Part shown: positions 1 to 11,547 of the stretch, one piece after another
Layout of the letters: each line of letters opens with the position of its first letter
Numbering within the stretch: the stretch's first letter is position 1
Origin: Arthrobacter sp. ISL-72
GTDB lineage: Bacteria; Actinomycetota; Actinomycetes; Actinomycetales; Micrococcaceae
Assembly: GCF_018613755.1 (NCBI RefSeq)
Contig: NZ_JAGGPP010000001.1
Location: forward strand, 248,001 to 312,000
Direction: 5' to 3'
Length of the DNA: 64,000 nt
The notes under the pieces: generated by a model
Databases searched by the model: none
The model's input: the letters and a program-made list of their open reading frames with translations, nothing else
What the model was told of the DNA's origin: nothing
Translations under genes and position numbers: made by a program

Positions 1-165
1 ACCCCCAGAGACCAGAGACAAGCTGTGAGACCAAGCTGTGCTCCATTGAAGCCGCTGCCGCTCCGGTCCGTCACGAGTAGTCTGTACTCTATTCTTCCGG
101 GGCGGAGTGCAGAGCGCTCTTCCGGGTACTCAGTCCGGACGGGGGTGTCCTGCCGCGGCGTGCTG

Positions 166-858
166 TTAGATGAGCATCGCCTCGCGTACTTCTGCCGCGG
201 ATTCCGCGCCGCCCGTGCCCCGGGAACTGACCCGGCCGGCGGCGAGCAGGTAGTAGCTGTCGGCGGCGTTCAGCGCAAAGCCGATGTGCTGTTCCACCAG
301 CAGGACACGCATGCCACTGCGCTGGGACAGCTTGATGATGGTCTCCTGGATTTCGGCCACTACATTGGGCTGTATTCCCTCCGTGGGCTCGTCCAGGACG
401 AGCAGCGTGGGTTCCGTGACCAGGGCGCGGGCGATGGCCAGCTGCTGCCGCTGCCCGCCGGACAGGAGGCCGGCAGGCCGGGCCAGCAGCGGGTTGAGCG
501 CCGGAAACATGTCCAGCGCTTCAGCCACGCGTTCCTTGCCGTTCCGGCGGCCGTCGGCCACCAGCCGGAGATTCTCGAGGGCGGTCAGTTGCCCGAACGA
601 CTGCTGCCCCTGCGGAACGTAGGCCATGCCCCGCGCCACCCGTTGGTGCGGCCGGAGGGCGGACACATCCTCCCCGTCAAGCTTGATGGTCCCGCGGGTG
701 GGCTTGAGCAGTCCGACGACGGCGCGCAGTAGCGTGGTCTTTCCGGCTCCGTTGTGGCCTAGGACAGAGACGAGTGAGCAGTCCGGGACGGTGAGATCCA
801 CTCCGGAAATAACCTGTGTGCGCCCGTAACCGGTTTGCAGGTCCAAGATTTCCAGCAT
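166..858 (-). CDS. urtE: Urea ABC transporter ATP-binding subunit UrtE
   Basis: One of the two cytoplasmic ATPases that power a branched-chain-amino-acid-type (HAAT) importer, here for urea. The 230-residue protein has a Walker A motif GHNGAGKTT (34-42), an ABC signature LSGGQ (132-136) and a Walker B LLVLDE (152-157) followed by EPTEGIQP, a sequence typical of UrtE/LivF. The size is normal for the family. It is the last gene of a tight five-gene operon and its start overlaps the stop of urtD by one base. The urea assignment comes from the full urtABCDE order, since the ATPase alone could be LivF. No urease gene lies in the window. Confidence 0.9.
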   Translation of the reverse strand: MLEILDLQTGYGRTQVISGVDLTVPDCSLVSVLGHNGAGKTTLLRAVVGLLKPTRGTIKLDGEDVSALRPHQRVARGMAYVPQGQQSFGQLTALENLRLVADGRRNGKERVAEALDMFPALNPLLARPAGLLSGGQRQQLAIARALVTEPTLLVLDEPTEGIQPNVVAEIQETIIKLSQRSGMRVLLVEQHIGFALNAADSYYLLAAGRVSSRGTGGAESAAEVREAMLI

Positions 859-1661
859 CAGTGCCCTTCCAATCCGGCAGTTCCCAGATACACGTCCTGC
901 ACTTTCTTGTCAGCCTGCACCTGTGCCACGCTTCCCTCGCTCAGGACCTTTCCGGCCGCGAGGACGGTCACCGACGTGGCGAACTCCCGGACGAAATTCA
1001 TATCATGTTCGATCACCAGTGTGATGCGGCTCGCAGCGATCCGGCGCAGGAGGAGCCCTGTTTCGTCACGCTCGTCCTGGCTCATTCCGGCGATGGGTTC
1101 GTCTAGCAGCAGCACCTCCGCGTTCTGGACAAGCAGCATGCCGATCTCCAGCCACTGCTTTTGCCCGTGCGCCAGCGTTCCGGCCTGCTTGTCCGCTGCC
1201 TTTTCGAGCCCAATGATCTCCAAGGCTTCCTGCACTGCGGGGTCCACCCTCGTCCGGCGCCGCAGCAACTCCGCGGCCTTCCGGCCGGGGCCGGCGGCTA
1301 TGTCCAGGTTCTGAAGCACTGAGAGGTTCTCGAAGACGCTCGCCGTTTGGAACGTCCGGCCGACGCCCAGTCGCGCGATCTTGTGCACCTTCCGGCCCAG
1401 GATCTCGGTGCCGGTGTGGTTCACTGACCCAGCGGCCGGAACCAAGCCGGTGATCGCGTCAATGATGGTTGTCTTGCCGGCCCCGTTGGGTCCGATCAGG
1501 AACCGCAAATCCCCCTGGATGACGTCGAGGGTCACCCTGTCGACGGCAACGAACCCGTCGAAGGCCACGGTGAGGTCGCGTACCTCCAAGTACTTGGGTC
1601 GGCCGTGGCGGAGTCCGCCGGCGCGTGGCTCGCCGTCGGGCAGCAGCGCGGGGGTGGTCAT
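858..1661 (-). CDS. urtD: Urea ABC transporter ATP-binding subunit UrtD
   Basis: Second ATPase of the urea importer, 267 residues. Walker A GPNGAGKTT lies at about 57-65. The signature reads LAHGQKQWLEIGM (from 163), the HGQKQWLEIGM form that separates UrtD from ordinary LivG proteins (family knowledge). Walker B LLLDEP follows near 185. About 25 poorly conserved residues precede the ABC domain, so the true start could be slightly downstream, but the ATG overlaps the end of urtC in the translational-coupling style of this operon. Its partner is UrtE and it docks on the UrtB/UrtC permeases at the inner face of the membrane. Confidence 0.9.
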   Translation of the reverse strand: MTTPALLPDGEPRAGGLRHGRPKYLEVRDLTVAFDGFVAVDRVTLDVIQGDLRFLIGPNGAGKTTIIDAITGLVPAAGSVNHTGTEILGRKVHKIARLGVGRTFQTASVFENLSVLQNLDIAAGPGRKAAELLRRRTRVDPAVQEALEIIGLEKAADKQAGTLAHGQKQWLEIGMLLVQNAEVLLLDEPIAGMSQDERDETGLLLRRIAASRITLVIEHDMNFVREFATSVTVLAAGKVLSEGSVAQVQADKKVQDVYLGTAGLEGH

Positions 1662-2821
1662 CTGCTTGCCTCTTCCGGGACATTCGCTGCGGTGGCTGGT
1701 GCTGGGTGGGCAGGTTCCGGCGCGTGCGTGGCCGGCGCGGTGGCCGACCCCTTGCCGCCGCGTTCGATCCGCCGCCGCTTCAGCCGGGAAACGAGTTGCG
1801 GCAGCGACGCGAGGCCGCCCGGCATGAACCCGATGACCAGTACGAAAAGCAGGCCCTGGAAATAGACCCAGAAGGACGGAAACGTGGAGGCCAGGCTGGT
1901 CTGGGCAACGGCCACGCCAAGCGCGCCAAGGACCGGCCCCAGCAGAGTGGCCCTGCCGCCGATCGCCACACCGATCAGGAAGGCGATGGACGGAATGACG
2001 CCAACATCTGCCGGCGAGATGATCCCGACGATGGGCACGAACAAGGCACCGGCGATCCCCGCCATCACGGCCGCGATCACGTAGGTGAGGGTCTTGATGG
2101 TGGCCGGGTCGTAGCCCAGGAACCGGACCCTTTCCTCCTGGTCACGGACTGCGACCAGGAGTTCGCCAAAACGGCTGTGCATGAGCTGCCGGGTCGCAGC
2201 CAGGGCCAGCAACAGCACAACGGCGGCCACCGAATACAGCATGAGCTTGTTGGCCGGGTCCTTCAGGTCGAATCCAAAGAATGACCGGAAACCACTGAGT
2301 CCGTTGGAACCGCCGGTGGTGGCCTGCTGGCCCATCAGGAACACTGCGAAAGCTGCCGCAAGTGCCTGGCTCAGGATGGCGAAATACGCACCCTTGACCC
2401 GGCGCTTGAACACGGCGAGGCCCAGGAGCAGGGCTACCAGTGCCGGGGCAAGGACGACGGCTGCCAGGGTCACCACCGGGCTCCGGAACGGCTCCCACCA
2501 ACCGGGGACCTCGCCGCTGCCATACAACGACATGAAGTCAGGCACACCGGACCCGCCGAAGAGGGAGGCGTCCGCCAGCTTCAGGTGCATGGCCATGATG
2601 TAGGCGCCGAGCCCGAAGAAAACACCCTGGCCCATGGTCAACATGCCGCCGCGCCCCCATGCCAATCCGATGCCGACGGCCACGATCGCGAAGCAGATGA
2701 ATTTCCCTAGAAGCGCCAGGTTGAAGACCGAGAGCGCTGCGGGAGCTGACACAAGCAGCAGCAGCGCGCCGGCGGCCAAGCCGGCCGGTGCCGCCCACCG
2801 GCTTTGCAGGAAGGTGCTCAT
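1658..2821 (-). CDS. urtC: Urea ABC transporter permease UrtC
   Basis: Inner-membrane permease of the urea importer, 387 residues, with about ten hydrophobic segments. The LivM/UrtC family signature region is visible (AWGRGGMLTMGQGVFFGLGAY near residues 54-75, and KTLTYVIAAVMAGIAGALF in the second half). The length exceeds typical LivM because of a proline/alanine-rich tail after RLKRRRIERGGKG, which looks like a low-complexity cytoplasmic extension. It overlaps urtB upstream and urtD downstream by four bases each, so the operon is probably translationally coupled. Confidence 0.9.
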   Translation of the reverse strand: MSTFLQSRWAAPAGLAAGALLLLVSAPAALSVFNLALLGKFICFAIVAVGIGLAWGRGGMLTMGQGVFFGLGAYIMAMHLKLADASLFGGSGVPDFMSLYGSGEVPGWWEPFRSPVVTLAAVVLAPALVALLLGLAVFKRRVKGAYFAILSQALAAAFAVFLMGQQATTGGSNGLSGFRSFFGFDLKDPANKLMLYSVAAVVLLLALAATRQLMHSRFGELLVAVRDQEERVRFLGYDPATIKTLTYVIAAVMAGIAGALFVPIVGIISPADVGVIPSIAFLIGVAIGGRATLLGPVLGALGVAVAQTSLASTFPSFWVYFQGLLFVLVIGFMPGGLASLPQLVSRLKRRRIERGGKGSATAPATHAPEPAHPAPATAANVPEEASR

Positions 2822-3702
2822 GCCAGGCTCCTTGTCTTGAGGCTGAAGATGCCCTGCGGCCGGAGCTGAAGGAAAACCACGACCAGGACAAGGATGAGCA
2901 CCTTGCCGATGCTCGCCGTTGTCGAGAATTCAAAGACGGACTGCAGCACGCCGAGGGCGAAAGCGGCGATCACGGCTCCCTTGATCTGGCCGAGTCCCCC
3001 GGCCACCACCACCAGGAAGGCGTCCACAATGTAGTTGGTGCCCAGGTAGGGGCCCGTGGAGCCGATCAGGGTGACGGCCACGCCCGCAACTCCGGCGAGG
3101 CCGGATCCGATGAAGAAGGTCAGCTGGTCGGTGCGCCGGGAGGAGATGCCGCTGGTTTCGGCCAGGTCCCGGTTCAGGACCACCGCCCTGATGCGGCGTC
3201 CCAGCGGCGTCGCCCTGAGGATCAGCACGAGTCCCGCCAGGCAGACCAGGGACAGCAGCAGGATGAAGAGGCGGGTGAGCGGGATGGGTGCGCCCAGCAG
3301 TTCCATGTTGCCCTGCAGCCAGGCAGGTGCCCGGACGTCCACGCTGGGAGCGCCAAAGATGTCCCGGGCGGCCTGCTGCAGGATGAGTGCCACCCCGAAC
3401 GTGACCAGCAGCGTATCCAGCGGCCGGTGGTACATCCGCCGCAGCAGTAAGCCCTCGAGCACCAGCCCCAGCAAACCACCCACCAGGAAGCCCACTGGAA
3501 TGGAAACGAGCAGGGAGACGCCGGCATCGGAGATGCTCCGCTGCACCACGAAGGCCGTGTATGCACCGGCCATCATGAGCTCGCCGTGGGCCATGTTGAT
3601 GACCCCCATCTGGCCGAAGGTCAGTGACAGCCCCAGTGCAGCCAGCAGCAGCACCGAGCCGAGACTGAGTCCGGCGAACATCTGTCCAATCAGCAGTTCC
3701 AT
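2818..3702 (-). CDS. urtB: Urea ABC transporter permease UrtB
   Basis: Second transmembrane subunit of the urea importer, 294 residues from the chosen start. The N-terminus MELLIGQMFAGLSLGSVLLL, followed by LGLSLTFGQMGVINMAHGEL, is the classic LivH/UrtB opening. I chose the ATG at 3702 because a strong ribosome site (GGAGGAAAGG) sits just before it. A longer reading frame to 3774 would overlap the end of urtA and adds 24 unconserved residues. It forms the membrane pore together with UrtC. The gap to urtA is 47 bases, the largest in the operon. Confidence 0.9.
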   Translation of the reverse strand: MELLIGQMFAGLSLGSVLLLAALGLSLTFGQMGVINMAHGELMMAGAYTAFVVQRSISDAGVSLLVSIPVGFLVGGLLGLVLEGLLLRRMYHRPLDTLLVTFGVALILQQAARDIFGAPSVDVRAPAWLQGNMELLGAPIPLTRLFILLLSLVCLAGLVLILRATPLGRRIRAVVLNRDLAETSGISSRRTDQLTFFIGSGLAGVAGVAVTLIGSTGPYLGTNYIVDAFLVVVAGGLGQIKGAVIAAFALGVLQSVFEFSTTASIGKVLILVLVVVFLQLRPQGIFSLKTRSLA

Positions 3703-3749
3703 TCCAGTGGGCCTTTCCTCCGGGGTTTTCTGCAGCGTGGTGGAGCCGG

Positions 3750-5015
3750 CTACTTGGCCAGTTCCTTGGCCCACTCGTAGCTGGCGAGGAACGGGTCAGG
3801 TTCCACGGCCTGCGGCGAAGACCAGACGGTTTCGATCAGGCCCTCTGAGTTGATCTTGCCGATGCGGGGAGTCTTGGTGATGTGGTTGTTCTCCCCGCTC
3901 ACGGTGACCGTGCCTTCTGGCGCATCGAATGTCACGCCGTCGGCGGCTGCCTGGACCTTGTCCACGTCAAAGGAGCCGGCCTTTTCCACCATGGCCTTCC
4001 ACAAGTACAACGAGGTATATGCCGCTTCCATGGGGTCGCTGGTCACACGCTCAGCGCCGAACTTCGTTTTGAACGCGGCGACGAACTTCTTGTTGGCAGG
4101 GGTATCGATCGTCTGGTAATAGTCCCAGGCGGTGAGCTGGCCCTCCACGTTTTCCAGTCCGACGCCGGGAACTTCTTCTTCGGCGATGGATACCGAGACC
4201 ACGGGCATGGATTCGGCGGTCAGTCCAACGCTCTTGTATTGCCGGAAGAAGGCCACGTTGCTGTCACCGTTAAGGGTGTTGAAGACGGCGTCGGCCTTGG
4301 AATCGCGGACCTTATTCACGATGGTGGAGAACTCCGTGGACCCCAGCGGCGCGTATTCCTCGCCGAGGACCTCCATGCCGTGCGCGGCGGCGTAGGCCTG
4401 GATTATCTTGTTGGCCGTGCGGGGGAAGACGTAGTCGCTGCCCACGAGGAAGATGGATTTGGTGCCCTGTTCGGCCAGGTAGTCCAGGGCCGGGATGATC
4501 TGCTGGTTGGTGGTGGCGCCGGTGTAGAAGATGTTCTTGGAGGCTTCCAATCCCTCATACTGCACCGGGTAGAACAACAGGGCGTCGTTGGCTTCGAAGA
4601 CGGGGAGCATGGCCTTGCGGCTGGAGGACGTCCAGCCACCGAAGACCGCGGCCGTGCAGTCCTGCTGGATCAGCTTCCCGGCACGTTCCGCGAATTTCGT
4701 GGGTTCACTGGCGCCGTCCTCGCTGATCACCTGGAGCTGCTTTCCCATCACGCCGCCGGAGGCATTGATCTCCTCGGCCGCCAGGCTCAGGGAATCGAAA
4801 ACCGTGTTTTCACTGATGGCCATGGTGCCGGAGAGCGAGTTGATGAATCCCACCTTGACGCTGCTGCCCGACGTGTCGACGCATGAACTGGCGCCGCTGG
4901 TGGTGGAATTGGCGGCGGCCGGATCCGAAATCTGGCTGCCGCAGCCAGCCACGGCAGTCGCCATTATTGCCGCGGCCAAGGGGATTAAAGAGCGCTTGGT
5001 TACTGAAACCCTCAT
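3750..5015 (-). CDS. urtA: Urea ABC transporter substrate-binding lipoprotein UrtA
   Basis: Extracellular solute receptor of the urea importer, 421 residues. The N-terminus is a lipoprotein signal: basic MRVSVTKR, hydrophobic core, then the lipobox VAGC, so the mature protein would be anchored by Cys. The body matches Peripla_BP_5/UrtA ([17 protein letters not shown] near the mature N-terminus; KMFVAAFK-like and [14 protein letters not shown] segments later). The start at 5015 has an AGCAGGT ribosome site; a longer frame to 5066 adds residues that would not fit before a signal peptide. It is the first gene of the operon, and the upstream 278 bases hold possible GlnR half-sites. Confidence 0.92.
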   Translation of the reverse strand: MRVSVTKRSLIPLAAAIMATAVAGCGSQISDPAAANSTTSGASSCVDTSGSSVKVGFINSLSGTMAISENTVFDSLSLAAEEINASGGVMGKQLQVISEDGASEPTKFAERAGKLIQQDCTAAVFGGWTSSSRKAMLPVFEANDALLFYPVQYEGLEASKNIFYTGATTNQQIIPALDYLAEQGTKSIFLVGSDYVFPRTANKIIQAYAAAHGMEVLGEEYAPLGSTEFSTIVNKVRDSKADAVFNTLNGDSNVAFFRQYKSVGLTAESMPVVSVSIAEEEVPGVGLENVEGQLTAWDYYQTIDTPANKKFVAAFKTKFGAERVTSDPMEAAYTSLYLWKAMVEKAGSFDVDKVQAAADGVTFDAPEGTVTVSGENNHITKTPRIGKINSEGLIETVWSSPQAVEPDPFLASYEWAKELAK

Positions 5016-5109
5016 GATTACCTGCTTCTCGCTCCGCGCTGCCTCCCGGCAGCGGCTGGTGTTCAAAGGTCCTGATGGGAACCCATGGCGCTCAATCTAG
5101 GAGGGAATT

Positions 5110-5136
5110 GTTTCAGCAGGCAGGACGGTTCGTTTC
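5110..5136 (-). promoter_or_regulatory. Possible GlnR half-sites upstream of urtA
   Basis: On the minus strand two GAAAC pentamers lie exactly 22 bases apart, about 95 bases before the urtA start. Actinobacterial GlnR boxes alternate gTnAC and GaAAC with 6-base spacers, so GaAAC repeats fall 22 bases apart, and urea uptake is a known GlnR target in this phylum. The intervening gTnAC element is a poor match (TCCTG), so this is only suggestive. Confidence 0.3.
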
Positions 5137-5293
5137 CGTGCTATTTCGGGCAGGGCTTACTCGTCTAGCACAACGCTCATGGACAGTAAGTCCGCTGACA
5201 AATGGCGGAAAACAGGGGCGGAAACGCTAACCTGAGGGAACTTCGCCGCCGTCATCTTCGAATCCGGGCCGACACATCCACCTAAGGAGCAAC

Positions 5294-6229
5294 ATGACGA
5301 CCGAGTCGAACGCAGCAAGGATCCTGGTTGTCGGTGCCGGTGCCACCGGCGGGTACTTCGGCTCGTGTCTGGTGCGGGGCGGCCGGGACGTGACCTTCCT
5401 CGTCCGGGAGGGGCGTGCCGCGACGCTGCGCCGACGCGGCCTGCGCGTGGTAGGACTGGGACGCGAAGAAGTCATCGAACCGAACCTGGCCACCGCGGCC
5501 GAGCTGGACGGCCCGTACGACCTGGTGCTGGTCACAGTGAAAGCGGCGGGACTGTCCCAGGCCCTGGCAGACCTTGCACCCGCGGTGGGGCCGGAGACCG
5601 TCTTCATTCCGTTCCTCAACGGCATGGCCCACATGGACGCGCTGGAGGCGGCCTTCTGCGCCCGGCGCGTCCTCGGCGGCATCGTCAAGGTGGTCACCAC
5701 CCTCACCGACGACGGCGACATCCTGCAGATGAATCCCCTGGCGACACTTACCGTCGGGGAACAGCACGGCCCGCCGAGTGGCCGGGTCCTGCGGACGGTG
5801 GATCTCCTCACGGTGCCCGGGTTCAAGGCGTCCGCCACCGCCGATGCCCTGGCAGCGATGTGGCACAAGTGGGTTTTCATCGTCACGGCAGGCGTCGTCA
5901 CCTGTCTGATGAGGGGACCCGTGGGCGCCATCGTCGCAGTGCCCGGGGGGACGGAATTCGTGCGCTCGGTCCTGGCCGAAGCCGGCAGCGTAGCCGCCGC
6001 GGCCGGTTATCCGGTGCCGGACCGCGAAACAGAGCTCTCCCTGGGCATGCTCACCGAGCCCGGATCTACCTTCACCTCGTCCCTCTACCGCGACGTGGTG
6101 GCCGGCCGCGCCGGCGAGAGCGACCACCTGCTGGGCGACTTCACCCGGCGGGCACGCCTCCTCGGAGCGGACACGCCGCTGATCGACCTGGCCCTGATGC
6201 AGCTCAGGATCAGTGCCGCAACCGGCTAG
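5294..6229 (+). CDS. 2-dehydropantoate 2-reductase family protein
   Basis: 311-residue NAD(P)-dependent reductase of the ApbA/PanE family. An N-terminal Rossmann motif GAGATGGYFG begins at residue 14 and a C-terminal helical domain contains the MWHKWVFIVTAG segment with the lysine expected for the catalytic role (about residue 194). PanE makes pantoate for coenzyme A, but the family has many paralogues acting on other 2-oxo acids, and nothing nearby concerns pantothenate, so the substrate is open. An AAGGAG ribosome site lies 7 bases before the ATG. It is transcribed divergently from urtA and converges on the hydrolase gene that follows. Confidence 0.85.
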   Translation: MTTESNAARILVVGAGATGGYFGSCLVRGGRDVTFLVREGRAATLRRRGLRVVGLGREEVIEPNLATAAELDGPYDLVLVTVKAAGLSQALADLAPAVGPETVFIPFLNGMAHMDALEAAFCARRVLGGIVKVVTTLTDDGDILQMNPLATLTVGEQHGPPSGRVLRTVDLLTVPGFKASATADALAAMWHKWVFIVTAGVVTCLMRGPVGAIVAVPGGTEFVRSVLAEAGSVAAAAGYPVPDRETELSLGMLTEPGSTFTSSLYRDVVAGRAGESDHLLGDFTRRARLLGADTPLIDLALMQLRISAATG

Positions 6230-6247
6230 CGTGCCGCTCCCAGGGCG

Positions 6248-7189
<942 letters not shown>

Positions 7190-7612
7190 TCAGTCCGACG
7201 GGCGCGGGCGCCACACCACAAGCGCCTGGGACCGGGCGCGGGGCCGCTGGCCGCGGGCCAGGCTCACCACGTCCCCGGCTGTTCCTGCTGCGAAAATGCG
7301 TGAATCCAGCGGCGAGCGGCGGCGGCCCAGTTCCTCCGTCAGTTCGGTCACCCGGCGCTGAAGCGCGGCGACCTGGTTCTCCAGCTGCAGGATCCGCTTG
7401 ATGCCTTCCAGCGACACACCTTCGTGGGAAAGCCGCTGCACCTCCCGGAGCACGTTGACGTCACGCTGCGAGTACCGGCGGGACTTTCCGGGCGCGCGGC
7501 TCGGCGAGACGATGCCCAGCCGGTCATACTGCCGCAAGGTCTGCGGGTGCATGTCCGCCAGTTCTGCCGCCACCGAGATGACGAAGATCGGCTGATCGAA
7601 GTCAATGTCCAT
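7190..7612 (-). CDS. hspR: MerR-family heat-shock repressor HspR
   Basis: 140-residue regulator with an N-terminal MerR helix-turn-helix (VISVAAELADMHPQTLRQYDRLGIVSPSR) and a coiled coil (LQLENQVAALQRRVTELTEEL). In actinobacteria HspR binds HAIR palindromes at the dnaK promoter and uses DnaK as co-repressor. Two such palindromes occur upstream of dnaK in this window. I chose the ATG at 7612 (MDIDFDQP), since the longer frame adds 29 arginine-rich residues that overlap the intergenic gap. It is the last gene of dnaK-grpE-dnaJ-hspR, the classical autoregulated arrangement. Confidence 0.93.
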   Translation of the reverse strand: MDIDFDQPIFVISVAAELADMHPQTLRQYDRLGIVSPSRAPGKSRRYSQRDVNVLREVQRLSHEGVSLEGIKRILQLENQVAALQRRVTELTEELGRRRSPLDSRIFAAGTAGDVVSLARGQRPRARSQALVVWRPRPSD

Positions 7613-7652
7613 GCCGGCCCTCTCCCTAACCCCTGTCCTGTACCTGCGGCCC

Positions 7653-8639
7653 CTAGAGGCGTGCCTTGGCTGCCAGTCCGGACCGGACGTCCTCACCATT
7701 GGTGGCCGCGGCGAAGGCCGCCACGGCGTCCTGCGCTTCCTTGGTCAGCTTCTGCGGAACCACGACGTCGATGGTCACCAGCAGGTCGCCGGTCGCCTTG
7801 GAGTGCTTCACGCCGCGGCCTTTGACGCGCAGCGTGCGTCCGGACGGCGTCCCCGCGGGAACTCGGACCTTGACCTTGTCGCCATCAATCGTCGGCACCT
7901 CGATGTCGGCGCCCAGTGCCGCCTCCGGGAAGGTGACGGGAACGTGGATGCGGAGGTTGTCGCCGTCGCGCGTGTAGAAATCGTGGGGTTTGACGTTGAC
8001 GGTGACCATCAGGTCACCGTTGCCGGCCGGGCCGTACTGGCCCTTGCCCCGGACCCGGACCTTCTGGCCGTCCTTGATGCCGGCCGGGATCCGGACGTCG
8101 ATAACGTCGCCGTCCGGCTCGCGCAGGCCGATGGTGGTCCCGCGGATGGAGCCGGCGAAGGAGATGGTGGTGGTGGCCGTACGGTCGGCGCCCTTCTGCG
8201 GTGCGCGCTGGTAGCCGGCCGGACCGCCGGCGCCGCCGAACCCTCCGCCGAACAGGTCGGCGAACTCCGGCGGAATGCCGCCGGCTGTGCTGTAGCCACC
8301 GGAGTGGCGTCCGCCGCCGCCGGTGAACAGCCCGCCGAACAGGTCCTCGAACCCTCCGTTGGCACCGGCACCGCCGGCACCGTGAGGTGCAAACCGGGCG
8401 CCGCCGCCCATGGCGCGGATGGCATCGTACTGCTGCCGCTCATCCGGATCGGACAGCACGGAGTACGCCTCGGAGATGTCCTTAAACTTCTTCTCCGAAG
8501 CGGTGTTCCCCGAATTGGTGTCCGGGTGGTGCTGCCGCGCAAGCTTCCGGTAAGCCTTCTTGATATCGGCGTCGGAAGCGTCCTTGGCAACTCCAAGGAT
8601 CTTGTAGAAGTCCTTGTCCACCCAATCCTGGCTAGCCAA
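7653..8639 (-). CDS. dnaJ: DnaJ-type co-chaperone without zinc fingers
   Basis: 328-residue Hsp40. The J-domain carries HPD (38-40), followed by a long Gly/Phe-rich linker (about 75-150) and the C-terminal substrate-binding domains ([37 protein letters not shown]). The four CxxCxGxG zinc-finger repeats of canonical DnaJ are absent, so it is a class B (CbpA-type) protein sitting in the operon position usually held by DnaJ1. It stimulates the DnaK ATPase. It is 40 bases upstream of hspR and 174 bases downstream of grpE, a gap that contains a large hairpin. Confidence 0.93.
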   Translation of the reverse strand: MASQDWVDKDFYKILGVAKDASDADIKKAYRKLARQHHPDTNSGNTASEKKFKDISEAYSVLSDPDERQQYDAIRAMGGGARFAPHGAGGAGANGGFEDLFGGLFTGGGGRHSGGYSTAGGIPPEFADLFGGGFGGAGGPAGYQRAPQKGADRTATTTISFAGSIRGTTIGLREPDGDVIDVRIPAGIKDGQKVRVRGKGQYGPAGNGDLMVTVNVKPHDFYTRDGDNLRIHVPVTFPEAALGADIEVPTIDGDKVKVRVPAGTPSGRTLRVKGRGVKHSKATGDLLVTIDVVVPQKLTKEAQDAVAAFAAATNGEDVRSGLAAKARL

Positions 8640-8695
8640 TGGCGTTTCCTTTCAAAAGTACAAAAGCGTTAAGGCGAGACTACCTCTGAGCCGTA

Positions 8696-8798
8696 GCGGA
8701 TGAGGGGCCCGGGAGTGGCATCGGGCCTGCCGGAGCCGGGTGGCCAAGGATCGCAGATCCCTGGCCACCCGGCGTAGGGGCGGGGCCCCCTCATCCGC
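8696..8798 (-). repeat. Long two-tier inverted repeat between grpE and dnaJ
   Basis: Nested palindromes fill the grpE-dnaJ gap. The inner stem GCCGGGTGGCCA (8735-8746) pairs perfectly with TGGCCACCCGGC (8762-8773). The outer arms GCGGATGAGGGGCCC (8696-8710) and GGGGCCCCCTCATCCGC (8782-8798) are complementary apart from one-base bulges. There is no U-tract, so a simple terminator is unlikely. Inside the transcript it could set the grpE:dnaJ ratio through processing or stability. Confidence 0.75.
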
Positions 8799-8813
8799 GA
8801 AGGCGGAAGAAGC

Positions 8814-9494
8814 CTACGCCGGGACTGCGACGATAACCTGTGCTGCCCGGAGGACGCGCTCGCCTGACTTGTAGCCTGAGCGGAGCACCTGGCTGACCGT
8901 GTCGGTGTCGATGTCCTCGCCGGGCTGCTGGATGAGGGCCTCGTGGATCGTGGGGTCGAACTCCACTCCGGTCTCATCGATGCGCACCAGTCCGTAGGTC
9001 TTCAGCGCGTTTTCCAGCTTGGCGGCGATCGCGGCGAACGGGCCGTCCGCGAGGTCGCCGTGCTGGCGGGCGGCGTCGACGTCGTCCAGGACCGGAAGCA
9101 GCGAGTTCAGGACGCCGATGACGGCCATCTCCCCTGCCACGGCGCGGTCGCGCTCAACGCGCTTGCGGTAGTTGACGTACTCGGCCTGGAGCCGGAGCAG
9201 GTCGTTCTTCAGCTCGGCTGCCACGGACGCTTCGGTTCCCTGGGCGACGGATTCCTCCGCCGGAACCTCCACCTGGTTGAGGATTTCCTCGGCCTGGGAG
9301 AGGGCGTCGCCGTCGGTTTCGGCGGTGTTGTCCGCGCCGGCTGCCTGCTCGGGGTGGCGGGCCGCTCCGGTCTCCGGGTCAACCTTGCGGTTATCCCGGA
9401 TGACCGGCTTCTGCTGCCCGCCGTCCCCGTTGTCACGGCCTTGCTGCTGGTCTTTGGAGAAGCTGTGCTCTTCCTCGTTACCGTGGTGCGGCAT
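8814..9494 (-). CDS. grpE: Nucleotide exchange factor GrpE
   Basis: 226-residue GrpE, the ADP/ATP exchange factor for DnaK. About 75 acidic, disordered residues lead into the dimerising helix (LKNDLLRLQAEYVNYRKRVERDR) and the C-terminal beta domain with VEFDPTIHEAL and the terminal GYKSGERVLRAAQVIV, both GrpE hallmarks. The start lies directly after the dnaK stop (two-base gap), so the pair is likely coupled. The long acidic N-terminus is common in actinobacterial GrpE. Confidence 0.95.
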   Translation of the reverse strand: MPHHGNEEEHSFSKDQQQGRDNGDGGQQKPVIRDNRKVDPETGAARHPEQAAGADNTAETDGDALSQAEEILNQVEVPAEESVAQGTEASVAAELKNDLLRLQAEYVNYRKRVERDRAVAGEMAVIGVLNSLLPVLDDVDAARQHGDLADGPFAAIAAKLENALKTYGLVRIDETGVEFDPTIHEALIQQPGEDIDTDTVSQVLRSGYKSGERVLRAAQVIVAVPA

Positions 9495-9496
9495 GG

Positions 9497-11437
<1,941 letters not shown>

Positions 11438-11454
11438 TCAGGGACGCCCACTCA

Positions 11455-11473
11455 TTGAGCGATCTAGACTCAA
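11455..11473 (-). promoter_or_regulatory. HAIR operator, dnaK-proximal copy (HspR site)
   Basis: TTGAG and CTCAA arms are separated by exactly nine bases, the geometry of the HAIR consensus CTTGAGT-N7-ACTCAAG. It lies 93 bases upstream of the dnaK ATG. A further exact half-site, ACTCAAG, is at 11478-11484. Confidence 0.8.
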
Positions 11474-11506
11474 CTTTACTCAAGGCTGGACTTAAGTCAA
11501 TCCAAG

Positions 11507-11525
11507 TTGAGTCCCCTACGCTCAA
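11507..11525 (-). promoter_or_regulatory. HAIR operator, dnaK-distal copy (HspR site)
   Basis: A second TTGAG-N9-CTCAA palindrome (arms GTTGAGT and GCTCAAC), centred 52 bases from the first. Multiple HAIR copies at one dnaK promoter are known in Streptomyces. The spacing of nearly five helical turns would place both on the same face of the DNA. Confidence 0.8.
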
Positions 11526-11547
11526 CTTTGAAAATCTGGCGGCAAGT

